Shown here one piece after another: positions 35,801-47,391 of a DNA stretch of 64,000 bases (the first letter of the stretch is position 1; the number at the start of each line of letters is the position of its first letter). Below the pieces are notes generated by a model that saw only the letters and a program-made list of their open reading frames with translations, was not told the origin of the DNA and ran no database searches. The stretch comes from Trichinella spiralis (lineage: Eukaryota > Nematoda > Enoplea > Trichinellida > Trichinellidae). The translations under genes and the position numbers were made by a program. The stretch covers positions 6,806,034 to 6,870,033 of the forward strand of contig CM012953.1 of NCBI GenBank assembly GCA_000181795.3. Direction: 5' to 3'.

Positions 35801-36534
35801 AATTGTTTAAGATGGAACTATTCAAGTAATTTCAAATTATTTTTAATTTGAAAAAATCTTTTCATCTTCGTCAAAACAAAAGGAATATCTTCAACGTTTT
35901 ATTTATCAAATACCAAGCGTACTGTATTGTTGTTGTCTTCAAGAACAATGTTGTCATAAATATTTACTTTTCATCTTTAGTTTATTCTAGCGCAATAAAA
36001 GTGATTCATTTTATTGATTCTTAAGTTTAAACTTCATTCAAAACGACAAATTCATGCAAACAATTAAAATATCAAATTTAATATGAAAGTAAACAAAATT
36101 TTTGTCTGCATTCAATTTACATCGATTTATTTACCTTCATGCCGATTTTCTATTTTATACTTTCAAAATTTGTTCATCAATTTCAATGATTGAATGTTGC
36201 AATTTATCACATTATAAAACGTATATCTTGTATAATTTATCAACTTTTAAATTATTATTATTATAAAACTAACACTGTTTAAAATTACGAAGCAACAATT
36301 TAAATCATTGCAGTAATTAAATGAAAAATTATTTATTTTATTGTTTTAATATTTTCCAAAGTGAATATTTATTTCAAATGCTGTGTTTGAATGGATGAAT
36401 ATGCGAAATGTTTTTTTAATTTATTAAAATATCTAATCAACAATTTATCAATGGCAGCTTCATGTAGTAAAATTTCGTTTCAAATAAACAATTTGAAATT
36501 TTTTTTGAAAATCTCATAGAACAATTCAAAGTGA
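32873..36534. other. Long intergenic region
   Basis: 3.7 kb without a gene I can support. It starts with T-rich Hsp 3' flank and CT-rich tracts (33170-33200). The stretches 33480-33640 and 34640-34780 are less AT-rich and might be regulatory or untranslated exons. The rest is AT-rich and featureless. Confidence 0.45.
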
Positions 36535-37218
36535 TTAAAGCACTTCTACGGTTTGTTTTTTTATAATTAAATTTGAACTTTTTTGAGAAATTTTCCAACA
36601 CATGTCATATTTGCAAACACCATGATCTTTGCAATCTGAAGATTTTTGGCAAGGAGTATGCATTGGTTCAGCCGGCTTGCATTGTCCACGGTCACAGATT
36701 GACTGACCAGGGCAGTCGTCTTGCTTATTACAACGCTCTTGAAAATATCCTTAAAATGTGTTTAAATTTTTTTAAAATTAATTTATTGTACATTAAGAAA
36801 TAAACAATATAAAAGACAGACTTTCAAATTTCCAACACAAGTTGTGCTTGCACGCACCGTGACGACCGCAGGATCCATCCTTTTGGCACTTCACAATCAT
36901 TGGGCTTCTTCGACCGCTAGTACATATGCCTTGTGCTTCACACAGATTATCACCGGGACATTGTTCATGAACTTTGCAGTAATGCACTGCAAGTTGAAAT
37001 TTTTATTCAAAATGGAAAAACTGTTCTTTTTAAACTGTCTTGCAGTATATTAAAAACATTTTTTTCATTATTCTATTTCATCTTTATTAAGTAAATAATA
37101 TTAAATAAGTTTTGAAATAATGCAAATGTCACATTTGTTGATAAATACCTTGTTGATTGGAATTTTTGACAAGTAAGAAGAAGGAAATAAACCCAAATAT
37201 GCAAGTTGATTTCAGCAT
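36535..37218 (-). CDS. Small secreted protein with two tandem cysteine-rich domains
   Basis: Three exons on the minus strand: 37218-37149, 36986-36822 and 36737-36535 (438 nt, 145 residues), all GT-AG. Exon 1 encodes a clean signal peptide (MLKSTCIFGFISFFLLVKNSNQ). Exons 2 and 3 each encode one copy of the same about 48-residue domain. The first runs YCKVHEQCPGDNLCEAQGIC...KCQKDGSCGRHGACKHNLCW; the second runs CNKQDDCPGQSICDRGQC...PCQKSSDCKDHGVCKYDMCW (blocks, in order). Each copy has eight cysteines ending in CW. The exon-per-domain layout shows an internal duplication. The fold may be a short disulfide domain of the EB or WAP-like kind; I do not recognise a named family. It could be a secreted effector or an inhibitor; that is a guess. 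Confidence 0.78.
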
Positions 37219-38182
37219 ACTTTATTTGGATGCTTTGCTTATTTCTTGCCACTCAAGCTTTAAAGCTTCTCATAGCGTTTATATAAAATTGTCGTGACGT
37301 ATAAGAATAAACAAATATGAATAAGCAAATTTAATTTTGCGATGTCTAAGAATTGTCTGTAAGAATTTAAAATTAACCAATATTAAGATGTAGACGTTTA
37401 CTATTTGAAGAACATCCACAATACTATAATTCAGTGCGATAAAATAAATAAAATATTATCAAATTTAATTAAGTTTCCAATGTAGACAGAATGTTAAATA
37501 ATTTTAAATAAAATTTGAAACAATACAAAACAAAACTGTGATTTGAATTTTATTTATTTTGAAAATAGGAATTGTAGAAATATTAAATATAAGCTTCATT
37601 AGAGAGACATGTTAAAAATCAATTTTGAAAAATTAATATGACACGTAGATCAACAATTTAAAATTCTATTTTAATACTTTGCTTTGCATTTTGAGAAGAG
37701 CGTTTTAAAGGTTTCTTTAATTGTAAAATTTCTTGTTACCCCAGAGAATTCAAAATAACAAAAATTGAAGATATTAAAATTAAATTATAAGGAAGAAATA
37801 CTAATAAATATACAACTAAAAATTTACTGTAAATATGTTTATTGCAATTATTGATTGATGACATAGTACGAAAATGATAAAATATGAAAAAATTCATTAC
37901 GAAATAAAGTCCGCAAACGAAGAACAAAAAATAGCATTACAATATATTACATTTTCACAAAACAGTGCACAAAGTAAAATTCAAATCTTAAAATATGTAA
38001 TACGTTATTTGTTAAATTAAATTAATTTCATTATTAACAAAAGAATTTAAATATAAACTGACATATAAATGCTGTTCTCAAGTAAATACACTGAATTTCA
38101 GTTTCATATTTCATAAAAAAACAAAAGGGCTTTTTTTCATCATTCATATTTAAGAGCTTTACTTTAGAATTGAAAATGGTCC
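37219..38182. other. Intergenic AT-rich DNA
   Basis: No gene or RNA signal seen between the secreted-protein gene and the tRNA. Confidence 0.5.
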
Positions 38183-38253
38183 TGCGCCGACCGGGAATCG
38201 AACCCGGGTCCCTTGCGTGGGAGGCAAGGATTCTACCATTGAACCATCGACGC
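38183..38253 (-). tRNA. tRNA-Gly (anticodon CCC)
   Basis: A complete 71-nt cloverleaf on the minus strand. The acceptor GCGTCGA pairs with TCGGCGC plus discriminator A. The D arm is TGGTTCAATGGTAGAA, the anticodon loop CTCCCAC gives anticodon CCC, and the T arm is GGGTTCGATTCCC. No intron. Confidence 0.97.
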
Positions 38254-39039
38254 TTTGTAAACTTTTGTCAAATAAATTTATAAATAAAATAAGCTTGTCA
38301 GTTTTCGTTTGTGTTATAGCAACTGCTAATAAAATAATTGTTAAGCTAAATTAGTTTCATATTTTAATAATAAGTAAAATAAATTATAGTAAATTTATTA
38401 TTATACAACCAAGTTATGAAACAAGATTATAAAGCAGTTGCTGAAGCTGTCACAAAATAACATTGAAATTTGCTTTGTTTGATTAAAATGAATAATTTTA
38501 AAATGCAAAATAAACCAAAATGCATGACAAGCTTTTGCACGATTAAAAACAGCTTAAACGTGCAACATTCCATGGTGTGATGCTTTTAAGTAATCACAAT
38601 GACTCACGCCACATAGAATCATTTTAAAATTTTATTTAAAATATATAAAATGTTTCATCTAAATCAATTAAAGAGAATTAAATACTTTTGTACATTTAAA
38701 TAATAAATTACATATATTTCATAATTCAATAAAATAAATAAGCAACACAGCAGTAGGCAAGAAAGATGAGCATGCATTAAAAAATTATCTCTCTGGCAAG
38801 TTGATCATTGCATTAAATGCTTGAAATGCACATTCATATGTTTATATTTTTTTGAAAGTGATAGAGTTGAAATTTGATTTACTTACAATGAAAATTTTAT
38901 ATCTGAAATGCTGAATAGGTATATAATTTCATACTGAAATTCTAACTGGACCATGTAACGCACATGAAATTGAAGTTGATGCTTCAACAAATGCATTTTA
39001 TTTTAATAGTGTGGTTCAGTTTGAAAAGTCAATTTTCAA
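38254..39039. other. Intergenic AT-rich DNA upstream of the channel gene
   Basis: No coding or RNA feature seen. Confidence 0.5.
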
Positions 39040-40504
39040 ATGTTACGGTTTGTTATCGGTGTTCTTTTATGCTCTTTTACAAAAGCTGATTACAGAAATG
39101 CTGTTGAATCGTTGATAAGTCATGTTGTAAAACAGTCTAGACAAAGTCGAACTTCAAGCATTACAGATTTTAATGATTCTACTAACATTGGATTCAAAGT
39201 TTACATTCGAGCTATTGATGAGATTGTATGTGATACATATATTTAATTATATTTGTGCGTGTATATAATATGTGATAATTTTTTCTATATTTTAGAATGA
39301 ATTTTCTAGTTTGATGACAATGCGTTTTGCTCTACAAATTGTAAGTAAAATTATTTACACCCAGTAACAGATTAAGTTTATGAAATAATTATATTAATGA
39401 AAAAAAAATTCTATATAGGGATGGACAAATGCAGACCTGCGATGGAATCCTGAGGAATTTGAAGGAATTCGATTTGTCAGTGTGCCTAGAGGATTTATAT
39501 GGATACCAAAGTTGAAAGTGATAAATGCGTATGAATAATTTATTCTTTTAATAATAAAAGAATAACTTCAAATGAATGAAAGTAAACGTTTTTTTCAGAT
39601 TCAACGACTCCATTTTGTCATACAGTTCTCGCACTCCTATAAGCATTTGGAGTATTGGTTACGTTTTCATAACACCTGTTTTGCAGACTACAGTATCCTG
39701 TTTAATAGATGCTTCAGATTATCCAAAGGATGAGCACGAATGCTCAGTAATTTTTGCAATATTGAAAGATAATGACAAGAGACCACTTTTCAGCTTTCCA
39801 CTGCCACCTGAAATGCGCTTGTATTGGCCTCATGAGAAAGTGAACGATTCGAAACTTTACATTGGAAATTGGAAACTGACCGGCCTTTCACAAGCAGAAA
39901 AACTTTACAATCCTGTAACAACAGCTTTATATGAGAATCATAAAAACAAGACTGATGACAATCTTTTAAACGTTATGGAAATAAAAGTCAAATTCCAGCG
40001 TCACATAGCTTCGTTCAATCTCACTATAGTTATTCCACTTGTGCTTGCAACGCTGTTGACAATTTTTTTAACAGCAAAATGGATTTCAAATCTTCTTGCA
40101 ATAGCGGTGCTTATTATTAATTTATTTATGCAATTTGTTTCAATGAACTACATGATTCTTCACTTTCCACCTGCTGCTTCAAAATCTCCAAAAATAGGTT
40201 CATCCTAATATTCCATTTTTTTAATTTTAATTCAATATTTTTAATAATTTTAGAAAAGCTGTACTTTACAACAATTTGCATGACGTTTGTTGCGATCAGT
40301 TACCGAATTTTCAAACAGTGGCATGACGTTCACGTCTCTCAATTTGATCAAGAGCACAAAACTGTTGGTCAACAGGAAGGCAGGCACATGTCATTGGTCG
40401 TGGAAAATTTCAGAAAAAGAAAACTAATAACACTTTTTAATTGGACTGCAGTTATTATTTATTTAGTGTTTTTTGTGATTTTCATGATTGTTTGCTTGAC
40501 ATGA
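39040..40504 (+). CDS. Divergent Cys-loop ligand-gated ion channel subunit (nicotinic-receptor superfamily)
   Basis: Five exons: 39040-39225, 39296-39340, 39419-39528, 39599-40197 and 40254-40504 (1191 nt, 396 residues). A short signal peptide is followed by the extracellular ligand-binding fold (GWTNADLRWNPEEFEGI...IWIPKLKVIN). The Cys loop runs from C148 to C162 with exactly 13 residues between and the conserved D...YP.D. M1 is near FNLTIVIPLVLATLLTIF and M2 near LAIAVLIINLFMQF. After a short M2-M3 stretch come M3 (YFTTICMTFVAISYRIF), a very short intracellular loop of about 45 residues, and M4 at the end. There is no adjacent Cys pair in loop C, so it is not a classical alpha subunit. No Pro-Ala-Arg lies before M2, which argues against an anion channel. 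It resembles the many orphan nematode lgc genes; the ligand cannot be read from sequence. Confidence 0.88.
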
Positions 40505-43500
40505 TTGCTTCAAAATAACTTCAGTAATGAAATCGTTGCATCGGCATGAGAAAAGTATTTGATACGTTGAAATTCTAAATTTTCTTGCAAATTATTAAAA
40601 TTAATTGTAAAATGAAAAAATGCAATTTTTGAACTTTAGTCAAATACTGAAATAAAAGAATTATAAAATACTGAATTATAAAATGTTATGAATATCATAT
40701 TGATTTATTTAAATTATCATGCGTCACTATTTTGTATTATAAAATTATCAAACTGATGCGTATTCTTCTATGTACTATTTATTTTACGATTATTGTCATA
40801 ATTTCATTACTTAATTTTTTTTATTGAGAAAAATTGAGAATTTGAAGAAAGTTGAATGGAAGTTCAGTTTAATGAGAATCTGAAATGAGTTAACAAATAA
40901 ATTAATCAACTCTTTGAAGATTAAATATTTAAAATAATCATTTTGCGTAATTTAACTTTAAAATAATTTCATCATTATTAAATTAGCTTAATAGTGTAGC
41001 TTTCACACTCATTCTTGACGTGTTAACTCCTCAAACAAGCAAAGCTTATTTACTATATATTATTTTTTCAGGTTTTATGAATACACACTGCGATAACACA
41101 GGATTTTATTTTTTGAAAAGTTTAACACATGATTGCCATTGTTATTTCATTGCACAGTCTATGAAACAAATAAAATACAAATTAAATCAGTTTATAAACT
41201 GTTAACATATTATTTATGAGAATTATTTAAGACAAAAATGCAATCGCTGTTCTACAAATAATGTTCCTTCAAAAAATTGCTAGGCAATTATGAATAACGT
41301 GCAATGTTCATGCATAATGTATGCATAACATTGCAAGAGTTTTATGGAACAATCTTATATGAAAAAAAATAAAAATCATTCTTTAAATAAACACTATTTA
41401 TAACAAAAATGAAAAATAAAATTGACATTACTTTTTACATTTTTTATTTTTTATATAAAACAGAATATATACGATACAATTTTATGTATAAGCTTGTAAT
41501 TCCTAAGTGCTTTTTTTTCTTGAGATTGAGATCTAAATTTGCTACACATGTGAGTGTAAAAACAAATAAATAATGTCGATGAACAGTTTTTTAACAGCAG
41601 CGTAAAGAGTGGAAACAGAAAAAACGTTAATGATTTTTACATGACAGCGCTGCTAATTTATTATTATCAATCAATAAATAATGACGGGTTGTGTGGTTAA
41701 AAGACGAAGAATCAGAAAACTTAAATGCTGAAGGTATTATTTTTTACTATTTTTTTAAAAAAAACTATTTTTGCATTTTTAACGTTTTAGCATTGATTTT
41801 GAATAATTTGTATTGTCATGGCTATTACCGCCAACATCAAAATACCAATAGATAAATATTTTGAATTTAAAAAATAAATAAAGAAACTACACAGTTATAG
41901 TGCAAATAATAATTGAGGAACTTAATCAACCGCTTCAATATTTTTTCAGCAAACGTGTAAGACATTTCAATTTAATTTAATTCAAACAAGATAATTACAA
42001 AAAATTAACACTTTCATTTTATGTTAAATTAAAAGCATCTATTTATTAAAAATACGATAGTTTAATGGAAGCCAGGAAATAACGCAGAATAAGTAAGAAT
42101 AAGAAAGACAATTAAATGAACATTACAATTTCTTTCCTTTCACAGTTAATAAGTACCATCATCGGTAATAAAATTGAATGCTGTCATTTTTTTCTCAATT
42201 TTTCTATTAAACAGCGTCATCTAATTTAATAATTCAAAAATAACATTAATATATAAATAAATGTATGTAAGTGCAAAAACATTTGTACGCATGTAAGACA
42301 CACACACACACACACATATTTATTTATCTATTTATATTTATATATATTTATATTACATTTTTATATTATATTTATATTACATTTTAAGGTACATTTTTAG
42401 GTGTTGGTTTTGCTGAAAGAAGTTGTAAAAGATTCTATACTGCCTTGTTGCATTGCAGGTTAAACTTACTGAATATTAATTTCAAAGTATGGTCTAACTT
42501 TTCTATTTGATGACTTATATTATACATTTTTTGTCTGAAACATATACAAATAGTATAATAAATTCATAAAACTGAAAAATAAAAGTAAAGTTTTGATAAG
42601 ACAGAAATGATAACATTTCACTTAGCGCTTTTCAGCTATGCTGAACAATTTCTATATGTTAATTTATGTGTCCATTAATTTAAAATTAATAAACAGTATC
42701 AACTAAAAGTAATGTAATAGAAATTATTTTGAATGTATTTTATAATCCAACTGACTTGATACCCTTCAAACAAAGCCTACCACCCACGTGTGCATAATTT
42801 GGAAAGCTTCAGAAAAAAAATGCTCATATATGATAACAAATAATGAAATAAAAAGCATCAATTTTTAATTTAAAAAAGTAATTTAATACAGTGATGTTTC
42901 ACATAATAAATGGTAAAAATAAATGCGTCTGAAGATTGTAGAAATTGATTTCTCTTCAGCATGACAGGATGATTGCAGTTTGAATTTTCTGTTAAAAATT
43001 ATCCAGTATCCTCTGGATTAATTATGACAGAATTGTCACAAACTAATTGATGTATAAAGTATAAATTTTTATTATCCGTAATTATATTTTCATTCATTAA
43101 TTGATGACATGCATCAACATGACGATTGTATAAAATGGAAGATTTTCTGAAAAGTTTGCTGCTACTAGAAATCATTTCATAATATAATTCGACCGCCTGT
43201 TATTTGTATTTAGCTGTATGCTGAATTTGAAAAAAAAACAATGGGCTTGTTGAAACTGAAAATCTATCACTCTACAAATGAAACTGCTAATTCGCTTTAT
43301 CATTTGCTAGTGAGTATTTCTTTATGTTTTGTATTTTACAGTGAAACATCAATTAGAAAAAAATGAAACCTTCGTGTGACTCCCCTTTTTGGACGTCATA
43401 TATTGAGATTATTTTCACATTCATTAGAATAAAGTTTAATAAAATTATATATAAATAAAACAGAAGCAAGCAAATTAAATGGATTTAACACTAATAGGAG

Positions 43501-43876
43501 AGTTTATAACTTTCAATATCATCTTAGAAATGACCAATGATAGATTAAATGGAAAACTTTTCAGAAATGCTATCCGTAAATTTGTTTCATTATTAATTAA
43601 TAATATGTAGAAAAAATACTCTTAACCTCTGCTAAAAACTTCTCCTAAATGAAAATTCAAATTTACCTAACCAATACATAATTTTGTTTTTAAAACTGTA
43701 TGTTCATCCAGTTTTTCTTTAACAGAAGCAAAAGTTAAATTATAAACTGTGATCATCACATATGCAGCTATTGTTCGTGTATACTGACTGATCGAATTGC
43801 ATAAAATGAACAAACAAGCAATACTGCATTCGTAGAAAAGAAAACCAATAATAATATTTTTAAAAATTGGAATATT
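40505..43876. other. Long intergenic AT-rich region
   Basis: 3.4 kb with no supportable gene. A (CA)n run lies at about 42299-42314, flanked by ATTT/TATA-rich sequence to 42400. Confidence 0.5.
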
Positions 43877-43890
43877 TTTGTCGTTTAAGC

Positions 43891-44465
43891 TTCTGTGGAT
43901 TGTTTTAACTCATGGAAATGTGAACGCAAACACGGAACCGCTCTGCAGCAGTTACGCTAAACAGTGCCCCTTTGCCAACGGGGTGGAGAGTGCATATTTG
44001 GAGTGGATTCTGACCCGCAACGACACGTTCGCCATGCAACTACTGACGCCGGACAACGTCCGGTTGCGCTATTTTCCACCGAATCTGCTCTGCGACGGGG
44101 CTCTGCTGTACGGTGAACGGGCGTGTCCGCAGCGGCTGCTCGACGGTGGTGGCCACCACCATGGGGTCAACGAACGCTCCCTCTGCCCCTGGTATTGGAC
44201 AGTCAACTACGATCCACTGAGAATCCCGCCCTCGTTGCCGGAGGCGAGGTGCGCCTGCGACCGGGCAGTGCTACCGCCCAATTTGTCCTACGAATGCGAG
44301 ACCGTCACGTACAAGTTGAAAGTGCTCCGCTTCGACCCACTGTGCGAAAGTTACATTCCTACAGTAGCCAAACTGGCCATTGGCTGCACGCCGATCCAAG
44401 AAACAACGTACAACGTTTTGCAAAGACCAATCAGCGAGACACTTTTCGCTCCGTACGAGTACTGA
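43891..44465 (+). CDS. Interleukin-17-family cytokine (nematode IL-17-like), first exon not resolved
   Basis: The visible exon encodes about 190 residues. It begins with the hydrophobic part of a signal peptide (LLWIVLTHGNVNA), so the start ATG must be in an upstream exon. The C-terminal half matches the IL-17 cystine-knot fold: CPWYWTVNYDPLRIP, then LPEARCACD, ECETV, LKVLRFDPLC and LAIGCTPI (blocks in order). These correspond to the SPW..n.D..R.P, eA.C.C and vGCtpv motifs of IL-17. C. elegans ILC-17.1 is a secreted neuromodulator acting through IL-17 receptors. The exon is strikingly GC-rich against AT-rich flanks, with a His-rich insert (GGGHHHGV). An acceptor CGTTTAAG precedes 43891. Family confidence is good; the N-terminus is incomplete. 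Confidence 0.78.
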
Positions 44466-45685
44466 CAGTTGACCAATTTAAAATTTTCACACAATTTTCT
44501 AATCAGATGTTTGATCTGTTTTATAAGATGGAAAATAAAAATAAACATTATTACATCTCGAAATTATTATTATTATTATTATTATATAAATTGTAATTCT
44601 TTGTAAAACTAATTGATTGGTGATTGCATTTCAAAATTAACAATTTTACCAAATCAAAATAAATAAACCCCTAATATCAATAATTCCAATACAACAACAA
44701 ATTGACAATTTGCAATTACTTTGCGCATATTCTGCAATTTATTCAACAAATAACAGCTGCACCAAACTGAAACTTACCGTAACACACACCCACCTGACAC
44801 ATCAACTTTGCTGATTTAAAATTTTCTCCAACAATAAACTACAAGAAACAAATTTTAACCCATTTCATCATTTTGAAATCAACTTCAAAACCAACACCAT
44901 ACAAATAAAAATTAATCAAACATACGCTATCTAATTCGTATTAAAAAAAGAAAGTTATTAAAATAAGCTTCTCTCCTAAACTATTACTTGATTGGTGTAA
45001 ATGTCAGAATTGAAAACTATACACTGACGACGTCGGATAGAGTAATTCAGATGCAAAAAAAATAAACATAAATTAATCCATTCCACTTATTTACCTCTAA
45101 TAAAACTCATAAATTAACAAGAATACCATCATTAAAAGAATAATAATAAGATAAACACAAAATATGTTGTTTCCCAAACTTTTCGAATGTGCAAAACATT
45201 CAGTATCTTTGTACTGTTAAAGTCAACTTTACGCTATTCATTACCCCTTCACCGCCTCCTTTCCAAAATAAAAAATAATTAAACTAATAGCTAAGTTTTT
45301 GATCAGTCTGTCTGATTACTAATTTTGCTTTTTGTCGTCATGGAAATTGTTCTCCCAATGCTTTAACAACAATCATACAATAAAACTAATCAATTCAAAA
45401 ATAATAATTATTAAGTGAGTATTAATTAGAAAGAAAAAGAAACATACGAGTGAATAATGTAAAAAAATTTTTCACAGGATAAAACAACAATGTGCGCCAC
45501 TATTCTTATATGTTTACCACAAAAGTTGCCTGCCTTCAGACATAAAAAAATTATATTATTGCTAATTGCTGGAACTGCATGCTGGCTAATTTTACACATA
45601 TTTGTTTTTTATCTGCTTCAATGAAAAGTGATTTCCATATGGTGCAGTGTCTTTTATTTCAATAAAGTCATCATAATGGCAACAG
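44466..45685. other. Convergent intergenic region, IL-17-like to BCCIP
   Basis: AT-rich 3' flanks with a short (ATT)n run at about 44565-44585. No gene seen. Confidence 0.5.
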
Positions 45686-46967
45686 CTACTGCAAACCTCC
45701 AATAATGTCCAAATTGTCAAAGAAGGAGTGGAATTTAGCACGTTCAACAAGGTAAACTCTTCGATACGTGACAGTACAACGGTGATCTTCTTCATCATGA
45801 GTAGCGTGTTGCGGACACAGCTTGAAAGAATATTCGAAGCATATATCGGCAATCTTAACAAACAAACAATGCAATGCAATACAAATAATTTGACTAATTC
45901 AAAAATAAAAAATCTACATCTTTCAAAGCCTCTTCTTCCATATTTCGACATCTGTAACGAATCGGAGCCGACTGCTTGCCGACGTACATTCCCTGCATTC
46001 GACTTATCATAACGTAATGCGTAAAACGTCGAAAATTCGAATCCGCAGCGTAAAACCTGAAAAAACATGCAAATGAAGCACAATGATAATTTTTGAATAT
46101 GAAATATTTTTTTTACAAGACATATTTCATCGCTTCAAGAGCAACAGATCTGGGCAGCAAGTCGACCCGTTCGTTCATCAGCAAACCAATTCGCCTGGGC
46201 ATTTTGAACATGTCAGCAAATTGTTGTTTCTGCGCATCGCTTAAATTCGACATTCGGCACTTTGCAATCAAATACTTTTCCAACTGTGCTACTGCCGAAT
46301 TCTAGCAACACACAAAGAAACACAAATAAATTTAAATAAATAATAACAACGCTTGAATTAAACGGCCTACTCTTTTTGTCAAATCGATGCAAGCTTGAAA
46401 GCCGTATATAGCTTGTGGAATCATTTGGAAAAAGTCATTGTACATTTCGTCATTCAAAGGACCCTGCGCTTTAATTGCAAAATTGGAAACAAAACAGAGA
46501 TGATTGCCCAATACAGTGTCCCAAATTCTATCAGTGTCAATGGTGCCGCATCCGAAAAGCTAAATTTTTTTCAAAAAAACATGAATAAATACAATGTTGA
46601 ACTGTTTCCAAATGGAATTTTAAAAAATTTAAATAAACAATAATTTTATAAAAAAAAGAAACTGCTCACTTGTCTGAAAATGAATGCAATTCCATCCATT
46701 TGATTTTCGGACGGGGATGTAATATGGAAATGCACTTTCAAACTCTGGTTGAAATATATATGAAAAAAGAAAAACATGAATCATCACTCACATCATCGTT
46801 GCATAATAAATAAATTCAAATGAATGTTAAACAAAAAATACAACTAATAAAATAATAAATTTCTTTTTTACCGGTGACAATTCATGGACTGGTGTGTGCA
46901 CCCTCATTATATGAGACAAGAACCAGGACAACGACGGCCATGGTATCAGATCTCGTACGCTGCTCAT
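45686..46967 (-). CDS. BCCIP: BCCIP homologue (BRCA2 and CDKN1A-interacting protein)
   Basis: Six exons on the minus strand: 46967-46872, 46744-46670, 46559-46371, 46301-46117, 46056-45918 and 45853-45686 (852 nt, 283 residues; human 314-322), all GT-AG with consistent phases. Matching blocks: HFHITSPSENQMDGIAFIFRQLF (human EFEAYSLSDNDYDGIKKLLQQLF), AQLEKYL, RRIGLLMNERVDLLPRSVALEAMKYV (VGLLLSERFINVPPQIALPMYQQL), YVMISR, NMEEEALKDIADICFEYSF, and the C-terminal VYLVERAKFHSFFDNL (only parts shown). BCCIP acts in homologous recombination and, in yeast (Bcp1), in Rpl23 export and 60S ribosome assembly. The long acidic N-terminus of the human protein is missing. It starts 424 bp downstream of the tankyrase stop on the same strand. 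Confidence 0.88.
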
Positions 46968-47391
46968 CGAAGAAATAAAATAAAAACCAATAAAACCTCA
47001 AATAAACCAGCAATTGCATTAAATATATCGAAAAATTGGCTAAAAATCAAAAAGTAACAGAAAAAACAATAAGAATATACTGTGATAAACAGAGGAAAAC
47101 AACACAATCATATATTTGTCACCAATGCCAATGATGATGATAATGTTTACTTTCATTTTTGCATTGAAAGCAATGAAATATGCTTTCTTTTTCCTCGCTA
47201 ACAAAAAAATTAACCAAATTAACAAAACCAAACCAAACAAAACAACAAACAACAACAACAACAACATTGCACAAGTGCAACGTGTAACAATCAGGCCAGA
47301 AAACGGTATTCATCTTTGTCTTGCAAAGCAAATAATGTGAAAACAACAAACAAACAAACAAACAATTTAAAATAAAAATCTTTTCCAATTG

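Noticed and set aside
36745-36753. ATATCCTTA, a perfect U12-type AT-AC donor
   Set aside because: It is on the plus strand inside an intron of a minus-strand gene whose own introns are GT-AG.
43808-43890. ATG at 43808 as the IL-17 start exon
   Set aside because: It makes an attractive signal peptide but needs an intron ending AA or starting TA; not enough to claim a non-canonical intron.
47040-47388. Hydrophobic minus-strand frame between tankyrase and BCCIP
   Set aside because: Low-complexity CAA/TTG repeat translation without splice support.
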